A DNA stretch of 64,000 nt from Pseudomonadales bacterium (GCA_019090615.1 JAHRVQ010000025.1:17670-81669); one strand, 5' to 3'; shown: positions 37,657 through 46,269, counted from the stretch's first letter. Program-made: numbers and translations. Notes: generated by a model from the letters alone, not told the origin.

Positions 37657-37686
37657 ATAATGTTAGGTAAAATAATGTCGCGTAAA
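37657..37686 (+). repeat. 15-bp tandem duplication over the dinB start
   Basis: ataatgttaggtaaa (37657-37671) and ataatgtcgcgtaaa (37672-37686), 12 of 15 identical. Both copies carry an ATG, the second being the likely dinB start; the first supplies AGG as ribosome site. Confidence 0.7.
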
Positions 37687-38730
37687 ATAATTCACGTAGA
37701 CATGGACTGCTTCTATGCAGCCATTGAAGTACGGGATAATCCGTCGTTAACCGGACTGCCAGTCGCTGTAGGTGGTGCCTCCGATCGCCGTGGTGTTATT
37801 TCAACCTGTAATTACCAGGCCCGAACTTTCGGGGTACACTCGGCAATGGCTACCTCTTTTGCCCAACGTTTATGCCCGCAATTAAAAGTAATCCCTGGCC
37901 GGATGCAGCACTATCAAATGGTTTCTAAGCAGATTCGGCAAATATTTGACCGATATACCGACATTATTGAACCCTTATCATTAGATGAAGCTTATCTGGA
38001 TGTGAGTTCAAGTAATCTATTTGACGGAAGTGCCACATTGATAGCGAAAGACATCAGGCGGGCCATAAAAAACGAAACAGGACTAACTGCTTCCGCAGGT
38101 ATTGCGCCAAATAAATTTCTTGCCAAGGTCTGTTCTGATGAGAATAAGCCTGACGGCCAATGTGTGGTCAGTCCAGAGCGAGTCGAACAATTTGTTCAAT
38201 TGTTACCGCTGAAAAAAATACCTGGCGTTGGCAAGGTGACGCTCGAACGGTTGGCAAAATACGGCTTATGTACTTGTGCTGATGTGCGTAGTATGCCAAA
38301 AACTGAGTTAATTCGGCTTTTTGGTAATCTGGGAGATATGCTTTATCAACGCGCCAGGGGCATTGACCAGCGGTTGCTAACAACATCCAGGGTAAGAAAA
38401 AGTTTGAGTGTTGAAAGAACTTTTTCAGTTGACCTGAACAATACTATTTCAACTTTACCCGCGCTAGAATCATTGTATACAGAGCTTTCTCGACGGCTTG
38501 AAAAACATCCTGAGCGGCAGATCTGCAACCAACAAATAAAACTGAAGTTTTCAGACTTTAAAGTTACTACTGTTGAACGTCAAAGCAATAAACTAAATAG
38601 ACTACTTTTTGACACCTTGCTCCCTATAGCGTGGAGTCGGTCACCCGATCAGGGTATTCGCCTACTTGGCCTGGGTGTAACATTCAAACCCAGTATTACC
38701 ACAAGTGATATCCAGCTACCGCTTTTCTAG
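37675..38730 (+). CDS. dinB: DNA polymerase IV (Y family)
   Basis: 351 residues from ATG 37675, which yields the canonical start MSRKIIHVDMDCFYAAIE; the open frame begins 12 codons earlier (37639). Metal-binding catalytic acids are Asp in HVDMDCF and Asp-Glu in SLDEAYLD near 104. The thumb helix-hairpin-helix LKKIPGVGKVTLERL and a C-terminal beta-clamp-type QLPLF are present. It performs translesion synthesis and is error-prone. No LexA box was recognised upstream. Confidence 0.94.
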   Translation: MSRKIIHVDMDCFYAAIEVRDNPSLTGLPVAVGGASDRRGVISTCNYQARTFGVHSAMATSFAQRLCPQLKVIPGRMQHYQMVSKQIRQIFDRYTDIIEPLSLDEAYLDVSSSNLFDGSATLIAKDIRRAIKNETGLTASAGIAPNKFLAKVCSDENKPDGQCVVSPERVEQFVQLLPLKKIPGVGKVTLERLAKYGLCTCADVRSMPKTELIRLFGNLGDMLYQRARGIDQRLLTTSRVRKSLSVERTFSVDLNNTISTLPALESLYTELSRRLEKHPERQICNQQIKLKFSDFKVTTVERQSNKLNRLLFDTLLPIAWSRSPDQGIRLLGLGVTFKPSITTSDIQLPLF

Positions 38731-38785
38731 TTTTATATTCAGACCGATAAATCTATTTATTCGCCTAATTCAGTGCTATACCTTT

Positions 38786-38845
38786 GTTGTTGTAAGCAGC
38801 GTTGTTGTAAGCAGCGTTGTTGTCAACAAAGTTGTTGGCCGTGTT
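38786..38845. repeat. 15-bp tandem repeat (x4, last two diverged)
   Basis: gttgttgtaagcagc at 38786-38800 and 38801-38815, then gttgttgtcaacaaa (38816-38830) and gttgttggccgtgtt (38831-38845). In the leader between dinB and pyk. Confidence 0.9.
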
Positions 38846-38912
38846 ATTCCGCAATACTTTTTGAACTTATGTGTTCGGAAGGTATTTATCAAAACTTAAT
38901 AATCGATCTATT

Positions 38913-40313
38913 ATGCGAAAAACAAAAATAATTTGTACCATCGGGCCAGTTTCAGACAGTTATAATATGTTGCTAAAATTGGCCAAAGCAGGCATGGATA
39001 TAGTTCGCCTGAATATGTCACATAGTGATCATCGCTCAGCTGCTAAAGTCATTAGATCAATTCGAACACTGAATAAAAAAATAGCCCACCCCATAGCGAT
39101 TTTGATGGATACCCAGGGACCTGAAATAAGAACTGGCGACCTGAAAAATGAACTTGACCTAAAAAACGACGCCATTATTACCATAAGTGTACGTGACAAT
39201 GTGGATGTAGAGTCAACGTCAATTCATATCAATTACGATGAATTAATCGACACGGTAAACCCTGGCGATCGGATTACCGTGGATAACGGCATTATCAATT
39301 TTGAGGTAGTCAAGAAAAACACTAATGGCACGATGACCTGCCGCGTTATAGATGGTGGTATTTTAAAGAGTAAACGTCACGTCAACTTACCGGGTATACG
39401 CGTTAATTTACCGGCGATTACAAAAAAAGATAAAGCTGACATATTATTTGGCCTGGAACAGGAAATAGACTTTATCGCCCTCTCCTTCGTACGTGAGGCT
39501 GAAGATGTACGTGCACTCAAGAGCCTTTTGGGGAAAAAGGCCGGCAAGGTCAAAATAATTTCCAAGATTGAAGACCAGTCCGGGGTCAAAAACCTGGAGG
39601 AAATTCTGCATGAATCTGACGCAATTATGGTCGCTCGGGGCGATTTAGGTGTTGAGATTAATGTCGCTGAAATGCCAAACGTACAACGAAGAATTGTACG
39701 ACTCTGTGCTGAAAAAGGTAAACGGGTGATCGTTGCTACTCACCTGCTCGAATCGATGATCGCAAATCCAATACCGACCCGTGCTGAGGTGACTGATGTG
39801 GCGAACGCTATTTACGAAGAAGTTGATGCCGTGATGCTATCCGGCGAAACCACCATTGGTAAATATCCCGTTAGATGCGTTGAGCAATTGGTAGAAATTG
39901 CCGAGACCACAGAATCTATTACCGGGCTCGAATTTACTAACCAACTCGAATGTCCTAACGATAAACAGAACCTGGCTGTTACAGCGGTGAACCTGGCAGA
40001 ATCGATCGAGGCAAAAGGCATCGTTGTTATTACTCGGCGCGGTATTATGGCCGACTATGTCACTAACTATCATCCACAGACCACCAGGATTTACGCGTTT
40101 ACCAATGATAATCGTACCCGGCGCCGGCTTATCCTCAATAGGAATTTATCCGCGTTTCGCACATCGTTTAGTAAAGACCCAGAAAAAACCTTGCAGCTCG
40201 CATTTAACCTGTTAAAAACACGCGCAAATTTAAACACCGGTGATAAAGTAGTAGTGATCTCTGATGTATTAGCTGGTGCGGGTATTGAGGCTATACAGAT
40301 CCGGTATCTTTAA
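38913..40313 (+). CDS. pyk: Pyruvate kinase
   Basis: 466 residues from ATG 38913 (MRKTKIICTIGPVS, the normal family start); a GTG at 38871 would add 14 atypical residues. Motifs: RLNMSHSDH, MDTQGPEIRTG, the catalytic Lys in IISKIED, the metal Glu/Asp in MVARGDLGVE, and THLLESMIANPIPTRAEV and DAVMLSGETT. It converts PEP and ADP to pyruvate and ATP. The C-terminal allosteric domain is present. The 3' end overlaps the convergent receiver gene by 23 bp. Confidence 0.95.
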   Translation: MRKTKIICTIGPVSDSYNMLLKLAKAGMDIVRLNMSHSDHRSAAKVIRSIRTLNKKIAHPIAILMDTQGPEIRTGDLKNELDLKNDAIITISVRDNVDVESTSIHINYDELIDTVNPGDRITVDNGIINFEVVKKNTNGTMTCRVIDGGILKSKRHVNLPGIRVNLPAITKKDKADILFGLEQEIDFIALSFVREAEDVRALKSLLGKKAGKVKIISKIEDQSGVKNLEEILHESDAIMVARGDLGVEINVAEMPNVQRRIVRLCAEKGKRVIVATHLLESMIANPIPTRAEVTDVANAIYEEVDAVMLSGETTIGKYPVRCVEQLVEIAETTESITGLEFTNQLECPNDKQNLAVTAVNLAESIEAKGIVVITRRGIMADYVTNYHPQTTRIYAFTNDNRTRRRLILNRNLSAFRTSFSKDPEKTLQLAFNLLKTRANLNTGDKVVVISDVLAGAGIEAIQIRYL

Positions 40314-40797
40314 TGGCCTGGCGGGCTATTTGGCGCTCCACCGTTTTGGGCTCAGCGTTAATAGCCGAGACCGCATTTAACCGGTTTTGCATCATGGTAA
40401 CAATTTGTCTGATTTGAAAGGGTTTTTCAAAGTAACCCAATATTTCAAAATCCAATTGTCTAAATATATCGTTGGCATCTGGCTCACCTGAAATCATGAT
40501 AATGTTTATGGCCTGCTGATTATTGACCCAATTTGCCAAACGCAGACCCGAACCATCGGATAAATTCACGTCACACACCATAAAAGCTATTGTATTGCCC
40601 TGCTGCTGAATGATGCTTTGTGCTTCTTTTATGCTTGCAGCACATAGAACCTTAAAGCCGTAGTGGGTAATCAATGTATTAAGTAAATCAAGTAATGTCG
40701 GCTCGTCTTCCACAACCAAAACTGTGGCAGGATCAACGTTATGCTGATTAATGCCATCCGTGTTATTTTTGTCGCCCTGCTTTTTTTCCGACGGCAT
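40291..40797 (-). CDS. Stand-alone response regulator receiver protein
   Basis: 168 residues: a disordered polar N-terminus, then one CheY-like receiver domain. Acidic pocket VVEDEPTL, phospho-acceptor Asp in VCDVNLSDGSG near 74, Thr/Ser in MISGEPD and Lys in YFEKPFQ. There is no output domain, so it acts by protein contact or in a phosphorelay. Its end overlaps the 3' end of pyk on the opposite strand. Confidence 0.88.
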   Translation of the reverse strand: MPSEKKQGDKNNTDGINQHNVDPATVLVVEDEPTLLDLLNTLITHYGFKVLCAASIKEAQSIIQQQGNTIAFMVCDVNLSDGSGLRLANWVNNQQAINIIMISGEPDANDIFRQLDFEILGYFEKPFQIRQIVTMMQNRLNAVSAINAEPKTVERQIARQAIKDTGSV

Positions 40798-41162
40798 TCA
40801 AATTTATTCGCTGTGACCCCAAGTGAACCCTAAGGATAGAACGAAACCACAGATCAGCAACAAAATGGGTTTAACTTTATTAGGTGCCTCCGGTGTCTGT
40901 TTGACTGCAAGCCATTTTTAGCCGAACCGCACGGCCCCTGTCCCGACGAAATGACATGCCACTTACCTGAAACCCCTTATATTTGGTCTACTCTTATCAG
41001 GGGTATTCTTGTCAGCGGTATTCTTGTCAGCGGAAAGTGTCAGGCGTGTATTAAGAAGACCGTGAATAGCAATCCGGCAATTTACTGTCTGCGTATTATT
41101 TGCATTTGAGGTAGGATAAGACTACCTCCGCAACGCAAAAAAAATCATCGAGGAGTTAGGCA
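40798..41162. other. Intergenic region, 365 bp
   Basis: Between the receiver gene and zinc-ribbon copy 2, which are divergent. Contains a 15-bp duplication at 41002-41031. AGGAG precedes the zinc-ribbon ATG. Nothing else recognised. Confidence 0.5.
41002..41031. repeat. 15-bp tandem duplication (x2, exact, with partial third)
   Basis: ggtattcttgtcagc at 41002-41016 and 41017-41031; ctcttatcagg just upstream looks like a worn earlier copy. Confidence 0.9.
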
Positions 41163-41552
41163 ATGGATTGTCCTAAGTGTCAGAGTGAAATGGAAGAAGT
41201 TGTTTACGGTAAGTTAAAAAACCGTATTGCTGTTGACCGGTGTCTAGCTTGTAAGGGTATCTGGTTTGATAACGGAGAAGCAGAAGCATTACAGAAACTT
41301 TGGTTTGCTGAAAATCTGGATGTTGGTGACCATCAGGTCGGCGAACGACATAATAGGCAATTAAACGCTCACTGCCCACGCTGTAATAATCTGATGTTAT
41401 CTAGTTTATCGGACTCCATGAGTAAAATTCGCTACGAGTATTGCGCTGAACATGGAATGTATTTTGATGCAGGTGAGTTCTCACGTTCGCACTATGATGC
41501 TTTGATGGCGCAGTTTAAAGCCAACGCTAGCAGTAATGCAGCTCTACCATAA
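41163..41552 (+). CDS. TFIIB-type zinc-ribbon protein (zf-TFIIB), copy 2
   Basis: 129 residues and clearly paralogous to the protein at 19990: CPKC...CLACKGIWFDNGEAEAL in the first half and CPRC...CAEHGMYFDAGEF in the second. All eight metal ligands are retained (second site CxxC plus Cys/His). Two extra residues follow the YGK turn relative to copy 1. Ribosome site GAGGAG precedes the ATG. Role unknown. Confidence 0.85.
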   Translation: MDCPKCQSEMEEVVYGKLKNRIAVDRCLACKGIWFDNGEAEALQKLWFAENLDVGDHQVGERHNRQLNAHCPRCNNLMLSSLSDSMSKIRYEYCAEHGMYFDAGEFSRSHYDALMAQFKANASSNAALP

Positions 41553-41665
41553 GGCTTCAATGGATGTTGGCAACGGATTTTTCCTACCGACTAATTGTTA
41601 ATGCGTTATAACGATAGATATTTTAATTCCTTTTAAATCCAGTTCGCGAACCATAACATTCGTCT

Positions 41666-41755
41666 ATGGATATCAAGAATAATTTACTGGATTTAATCAG
41701 CCTGGTCGCTATTGCTAGCATTACCTTCATTTTATTAGCATCAGCCATTAATTAA
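41666..41755 (+). CDS. Possible 29-residue single-span membrane peptide
   Basis: A short frame from ATG 41666: five polar residues (MDIKNN) and then one continuous hydrophobic helix rich in Leu, Ile and Ala to the end. The composition suits a small inner-membrane peptide, but no ribosome site is evident and no family is recognised. It lies between zinc-ribbon copy 2 and tRNA-Cys. Confidence 0.3.
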   Translation: MDIKNNLLDLISLVAIASITFILLASAIN

Positions 41756-41847
41756 TCACTTTTATACAGTGAATTCCAAAGCAATTTTCTATACACTAGC
41801 GACCTTTCGTTAGCCCAGTAATATGCCTCTCGATACAGATCAAAAAA

Positions 41848-41921
41848 GGACGGATAGCCAAGCGGTTAGGCAGTGGACTGCAACTCCATTTAGACGAGTT
41901 CGACTCTCGTTCCGTCCTCCA
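41848..41921 (+). tRNA. tRNA-Cys (anticodon GCA)
   Basis: A full cloverleaf of 74 nt including encoded CCA. Acceptor GGACGGA/TCCGTCC, D arm GCC/GGC, anticodon stem GTGGA/TCCAT with loop CTGCAAC (anticodon GCA), T arm ACGAG/CTCGT around TTCGACT, discriminator T and CCA at 41919-41921. The discriminator U is typical of tRNA-Cys. Confidence 0.96.
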
Positions 41922-42366
41922 AATCCCTTTTAAACCTGCGCCTTGTGGGCATTTCAAATTTTTCCTGGTAACTGGCTGATTAGTCATTAAGTAGCTGCGA
42001 ACCGATCTAGCACGACAAAAGCCAGGCATTAATTAAGTTAGCGCTCTCCTCTCCCATAAACTACAGGACTGAAATCCGACTGTAGGCGAAGCGAATTTAT
42101 TGCGTCGCAAAGCAACACAATCGCGCCGATATTTACGTTCGTATTGTTTGCGAAGTTCGTAGAATTCGCAACATTTATCTTTCGTCCTGCCGTTTTGAGA
42201 GTAACCGCTGTTTTTTAAATTAGACTGATTTTGAGACCACCAGGTTGATCTAATTTTGTAGACAACCCATGGGCGAGAATCGCATATGGATCTAATAACC
42301 GCTAAGCCACCACGTTCTTTTGAGCTACCATTAATATAAGGAATCACTACATCCAGATTTAATATT
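41922..42366. other. Region between tRNA-Cys and the broken chemoreceptor
   Basis: 445 bp. No terminator follows the tRNA. The only coding candidate is a minus-strand frame at 42033-42347. No integrase, direct repeat of the tRNA end, or other attachment-site evidence was found. Confidence 0.5.
42033..42347 (-). CDS. Doubtful ORF, basic Cys/Trp-containing protein
   Basis: 104 codons from a GTG. The product is rich in Arg, Lys, Ser and Cys (for example KCCEFYELRKQYERKYRR) with no recognised family. It could be a remnant of an element inserted next to tRNA-Cys or a chance frame; no ribosome site of quality is seen. Confidence 0.2.
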   Translation of the reverse strand: MIPYINGSSKERGGLAVIRSICDSRPWVVYKIRSTWWSQNQSNLKNSGYSQNGRTKDKCCEFYELRKQYERKYRRDCVALRRNKFASPTVGFQSCSLWERRALT

Positions 42367-43500
42367 ATGTTTAATCGTCATAAAAAGCCTTTATCTGAGA
42401 AAGAGACCCTTAAATGTCAATTAGAAGAAAAGATCGAATCTTTAAATCGCGAAAATTGCAGATTAGAAAATGAAATTAAAAGCGAGACAGAAACTAAACA
42501 ACTAGCGGATGAGAATAAAAACTTCTTTTTAGCCTCCTTCAAATTGTGGCTTAATTCACAGAGCATCGTGAATACAGTGCGTGAAAATGTCGCCCATAGT
42601 GCAGAAGTAACGCAGACCGAAAAACTAAACCTCTCTAATTCGGTCAATAGCATTGATCAGACTGTTATTCTTATTAAGGACGTAATTCACGAAGCACGGC
42701 ACGTCAATGAGGTCATTTCTAATTCCTCCGCATCGGTCAGGGATTTATCGGGACTTGCCCATGATATCGATGAGTTCATTGGCCAAATTTAAGCGATATC
42801 AGATCAGACCAACCTGCTGGCATTAAATGCCGCCATAGAAGCTGCACGAGCGGGCGATCACGGTCGGGGTTTTGCCGTAGTGGCAGATGAGGTGCGAGCA
42901 CTCGCTGGGCGTACTTCCAGCTCCTCCCAGGAAATTTCCAAACTCACTAGCAATATTAATGAACAAACCAAAATTGTTGAAGCAGGAATAGCCGATGGCA
43001 ATGAAAAGACCAGTAAATTAACCGCTGCCAGTGAAGCTGTGTCAGTTGCTCTGGAAGAAATAGTCGCAGTTTCACAATCGATGTACAACTCAATTGCCAC
43101 CTCTGCGGAATCAAATTTCATTCAAACGATTAAATTAAACCACATTATGTGGAAAGCAGAAATATACCAGTCGATGTTCGGTTTAGTTGACAAACAACCA
43201 CAAGATTTTACTGATCACCACCAATGCCGACTGGGTAATTGGGTGTATCAAGGCGATGGAACCCAGTTTGCTCATTTAACCGCACTAAAGAATTTAGAAG
43301 CACCGCATATTGGCGTGCATCAATCAGGTGTAGACGCTTACCAGGCTTATCTGGACAAACAATATGCCAAAGCAGAACAGCATCTAAAAGCAATGGAGGA
43401 TTATAGTGTCGAGGTAGTCGGGCATTTAACCAAACTTGAAGGTGTATTGATCGATGAAGAACCCAATACCATGGGTAGCAGCCCCGCCGAGCTCTTTTAG
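42367..43500 (+). pseudogene. Cytoplasmic chemoreceptor with CZB domain, interrupted by in-frame TAA
   Basis: One continuous frame of 377 codons broken only by TAA at 42790-42792. Before it: a soluble coiled-coil N-terminus (MFNRHKKPL...) without membrane spans. Directly after it comes the methyl-accepting signalling tip, [20 protein letters not shown]...[12 protein letters not shown]. The C-terminus is a zinc-binding CZB domain (His in NHIMWK, Cys in HHQCRLGNW, His in HIGVHQ). It resembles TlpD-type cytoplasmic zinc/oxidant receptors. The stop falls right before the tip, so the truncated product could not signal; CAA or AAA at that codon would restore it. Next ATG in frame is 42880. Confidence 0.85.
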
Positions 43501-43617
43501 CAAGAAACACCGGGCTATTTTAGTGATCGTAATGATCATGGTGGTCGTTAATTTACCTGTAACTAGTTGAATATTAATCAGGCCCTTACCAGTCTTAGTA
43601 CTATACCTACTAGCGGT

Positions 43618-43677
43618 AAACATTGATCTGGCAAACATTGATCTGGCAAACATTGATCTGGTAAACATTAACAAACG
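43618..43677. repeat. 15-bp tandem repeat (x4, last diverged)
   Basis: aaacattgatctggc at 43618-43632 and 43633-43647, aaacattgatctggt at 43648-43662, and aaacattaacaaacg at 43663-43677. It ends exactly where the open frame of the CZB protein begins. Confidence 0.92.
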
Positions 43678-43752
43678 CAGGTTTTTAATACGATACAGGA
43701 AGAGATAAGCAAAGCCATCTCAGCCCATGGGGCGTGGAAGCAAAAACTACGC

Positions 43753-44052
43753 ATGGCTATAGCTACCGGCGAATGCGAGTCTAGCCCCGACAAGGTTTGT
43801 AAAGATAATAATTGCGCTTTTGGCAAATGGTTACACGAACGTATTGAACCTGATGACAATCCATCTCCTCATTACGTTGTCGCCCTTAAGCTTCATGCAG
43901 AGTTCCATGTTGAAGCGGCCAGGATACTAAAACCGGCCCTTGCCGGGGATAAAATTGAAGCGAACAATCTGATCAAAATAGGCAGCGCGTTTTCAAAGGT
44001 TTCCGCTGAACTCACCCAGGAAATGAAGTTCTGGCAAGATACCTTGCATTAG
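43753..44052 (+). CDS. Stand-alone CZB (chemoreceptor zinc-binding) protein, 5' end uncertain
   Basis: 99 residues from the first ATG, but the frame is open back to 43672 and the extra codons read AISAHGAWKQKLR, which is the conserved first part of a CZB domain including its first zinc-ligand His. The other ligands follow: Cys in NNCAFGKWL and His pair in LHAEFH. No ATG, GTG or TTG lies between 43672 and 43753, so the protein either starts at a rare codon or has lost its 5' end at the 15-bp repeat array just upstream. CZB proteins sense zinc or hypochlorite. It follows the broken chemoreceptor and may have worked with it. Confidence 0.65.
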   Translation: MAIATGECESSPDKVCKDNNCAFGKWLHERIEPDDNPSPHYVVALKLHAEFHVEAARILKPALAGDKIEANNLIKIGSAFSKVSAELTQEMKFWQDTLH

Positions 44053-44164
44053 GTAAGTATTATTTCCAAAAAAGCACTAGATAACCTTTAGCAGGCTTAT
44101 CTAACCATATCTCTAATGCGTCAGCCCTCAATTATGCCGTTTTAATTAATAATGCTGAAGTACA

Positions 44165-45316
44165 TTAGTCGACCAATGTTTGTAAAAAATCATGGAACCG
44201 CTGAAATGATTCGGCAAACGGCGCATGATTAAGGTCGGCTGGATATACTTCGAAATAACGTGTGTTAAAAGTATCAAAAGCATATTGCATTGCAATGGAT
44301 GGACCATCTGTTTCAGTGAGGCAGATGTCAGTCCGGTCTGGGTTTTGAAAAGTATCCTGCCATGCCTGCAGCATCTGAAACATGGTGTGGGTTGATTCTT
44401 TATTTGCAAACAGATAATCGTTGCTACCACCATTAGGTGTCTCGCAAGCAAGGTTTTCTGCAAAAAAACCAAGCTGAGGTGATGACCCTGCATTAAAATT
44501 GGTCATGAACTCACTAACAATAAAATCGTCCAGCGGCGGCGAATTTTCGTCATCCGCAATACCAAAAATAGCCACATGCATTGATTGATCAAAAAACTGA
44601 TTAATAGCAATCTGCATTGATTGCAAGCTGCCACTAGTAAACACCTCTCTGGTATAGGAGGGCTGACTAGAGATAGCGTCCAGTGGATCTCGCAAACCGC
44701 CCAGGCCCACAATCTGGATTCCCATAACACGCAGTACTGGATGATCACGTAAAGGTAACATGGCGCCCGCGTCAATACTCATTACCAGATGATCACCCAA
44801 TGCCTGCATGAACTTTTCATAACGCGCAAGGGCAAATTCATCCCAGGGTACTGCGGTCATAAAACTCTGACCGTTATTGTTTTGGTTAACCGACTGGTAC
44901 TGAACTACGGCAGGATTATCTAATACGTATTGCGGCACCCGCTGTGAGAAAATCGTCAGACTTAATTTTTGCTCGATTTGATCCAGGGCTTCTATAAAGG
45001 GGTCAAGAGATGAAAAATCATAGTTATCCTCGCTGCTTTCGAGCATGGTCCAGCTGGTTCTTAATACAAACCCATCGACAAATGGCAGATCTCGAATCTC
45101 GTTAACTGAATTGCGCACACTCAATAGATATATACCGTTAGGACGGATAAAATTGTCGCCTGGGTTTTCAGGCTCACTGGTCGCAGAATCAACGGGCTGC
45201 GCAACACTAGAGGCACCAGATGAAGATCCACCTCCACCACTGCACGCAACAATGAGGCTTACACTGATCAGTAACAAACAACTAATTATTGAGTTTTTTA
45301 ATTTAACCATCGACAT
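44165..45316 (-). CDS. Lipoprotein, possibly TIM-barrel glycoside-hydrolase-like
   Basis: 383 residues. Signal peptide with lipobox LIVAC, followed by a Gly/Ser linker and Pro/Ser-rich stretch to about residue 55: an anchored surface or periplasmic protein. The body reads like a (beta/alpha)8 glycosidase (GIYLLSVRNS, FVLRTSWTMLE, YDFSSLDPFIEAL, LSLTIFSQ, later LTETDGPS with a candidate acidic residue), but I cannot assign a glycoside-hydrolase family or name catalytic acids. TGGAA precedes the ATG. Confidence 0.65.
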   Translation of the reverse strand: MSMVKLKNSIISCLLLISVSLIVACSGGGGSSSGASSVAQPVDSATSEPENPGDNFIRPNGIYLLSVRNSVNEIRDLPFVDGFVLRTSWTMLESSEDNYDFSSLDPFIEALDQIEQKLSLTIFSQRVPQYVLDNPAVVQYQSVNQNNNGQSFMTAVPWDEFALARYEKFMQALGDHLVMSIDAGAMLPLRDHPVLRVMGIQIVGLGGLRDPLDAISSQPSYTREVFTSGSLQSMQIAINQFFDQSMHVAIFGIADDENSPPLDDFIVSEFMTNFNAGSSPQLGFFAENLACETPNGGSNDYLFANKESTHTMFQMLQAWQDTFQNPDRTDICLTETDGPSIAMQYAFDTFNTRYFEVYPADLNHAPFAESFQRFHDFLQTLVD

Positions 45317-45417
45317 GAAATTCCAGATAGATATAGCAGCGTTTTGCCAATCAGGTTTGACCCGATCGGCAACTTAAATAGTTTACAGTTAGATGTTTTT
45401 CTTTGTCTGACGAGCAA

Positions 45418-45765
45418 TTATTCTATCTGATTTAATTGAAAAAATAATTCGCCGAACCCATTTCCGTGGCGTCGGTTAAGTTTCAGTTCATAGTCATAGT
45501 CATAGTCATAGTCATAGTCATAGTCATAGTCATAGTCATAGTCATAGTCATAGTCATAGTTTGAACGACCTGCACCTATCATTGAAATAAGTAATTTATC
45601 GATCTGGAAACTGCAATTTTCTGAGGCGGACTTACTAGAATTATCCGGTTTTAGTTTCGCTTCTTTCTCGCAGTAATGCCAGCATGCCGCCTGTATATTC
45701 GACGTAACAATTGCGGTTAGCAGACCAGTAGAAATGGCGCAGATACTGATGCCGTGTAATTCCAT
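45418..45765 (-). CDS. Hypothetical exported protein with Tyr-Asp repeat tract
   Basis: 115 residues. An N-terminal hydrophobic segment ends near IQAACWHYC, suggesting a signal peptide. A middle part with a few Cys leads into a run of alternating Tyr and Asp encoded by the hexamer array at 45488-45559, then a short polar tail. No family recognised. Because the unit is 6 bp, slippage changes the length of the tract without changing frame. Whether it is expressed is unknown. Confidence 0.45.
   Translation of the reverse strand: MELHGISICAISTGLLTAIVTSNIQAACWHYCEKEAKLKPDNSSKSASENCSFQIDKLLISMIGAGRSNYDYDYDYDYDYDYDYDYDYDYDYELKLNRRHGNGFGELFFQLNQIE
45488..45559. repeat. Hexanucleotide microsatellite (tcatag)12
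   Basis: Twelve perfect copies of tcatag over 72 bp, no interruptions. On the minus strand it encodes a Tyr-Asp alternation within a small hypothetical gene. Confidence 0.97.
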
Positions 45766-45891
45766 GCCCGAGAAGGATTACTTTAAAATTGCCGCGAAAG
45801 AAAATCTAGTTCAGGTAGCAGGCTATATAAGCTGACTTCACTGACAAACATTTATCGCTGCAAAAAAATATATGATTGTCATTGAGACCGT

Positions 45892-46065
45892 TTAAATCAG
45901 CTCGGCTTGACCCTCCTCGCTGGCACCTCTGTCGTTCAACATGGTCGCGACTGCGTTCATCGTTGCATATTCCCTGGTGATGGCTCGGCTAGCCAGGTAA
46001 AAATGAAACGCGGCCCATAGGTTTAACGTGCCGAATGGAATGGCTAGCAATTGTTCGCCATCGTA
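45892..46065 (-). pseudogene. Remnant: C-terminal tail of an MFS transporter
   Basis: A 57-codon open stretch, preceded by a stop at 46066-46068 and ended by TAA at 45892-45894. Its translation has a last membrane helix and tail, FGTLNLWAAFHFYLASRAI then TREYATMN, typical of the C-terminus of spinster-like major-facilitator transporters. There is no start codon suited to a whole gene and no upstream transporter sequence, so it looks like a deletion scar. Confidence 0.4.
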
Positions 46066-46269
46066 TTAGTACAACTTTAAAACTATTACTTAGTACCGTT
46101 TAGCCATAATCTGGCAGCACCAACGCGCTTTCAATCGCCAACCGACCTTGACTAGCAGCATAATTATTGCAACTCTATGCGTAACAAGTATTCCACCATG
46201 CGAACATAAGGGTTTAAAAAGATATTGTCCAGCTTCAAGTCAGCGTGCTTCGTAAAAATTTTCTGGCAC

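Noticed and set aside
41848..42366. Integrated element at tRNA-Cys
   Set aside because: There is no integrase, no repeated tRNA 3' end and no cargo gene; the only frame nearby is doubtful.
42790..42792. Programmed recoding (selenocysteine) at the chemoreceptor stop
   Set aside because: The codon is TAA, not TGA, and I see no hairpin typical of a SECIS element after it.
45488..45559. CRISPR array
   Set aside because: The repeat is a perfect hexamer microsatellite with no spacers.
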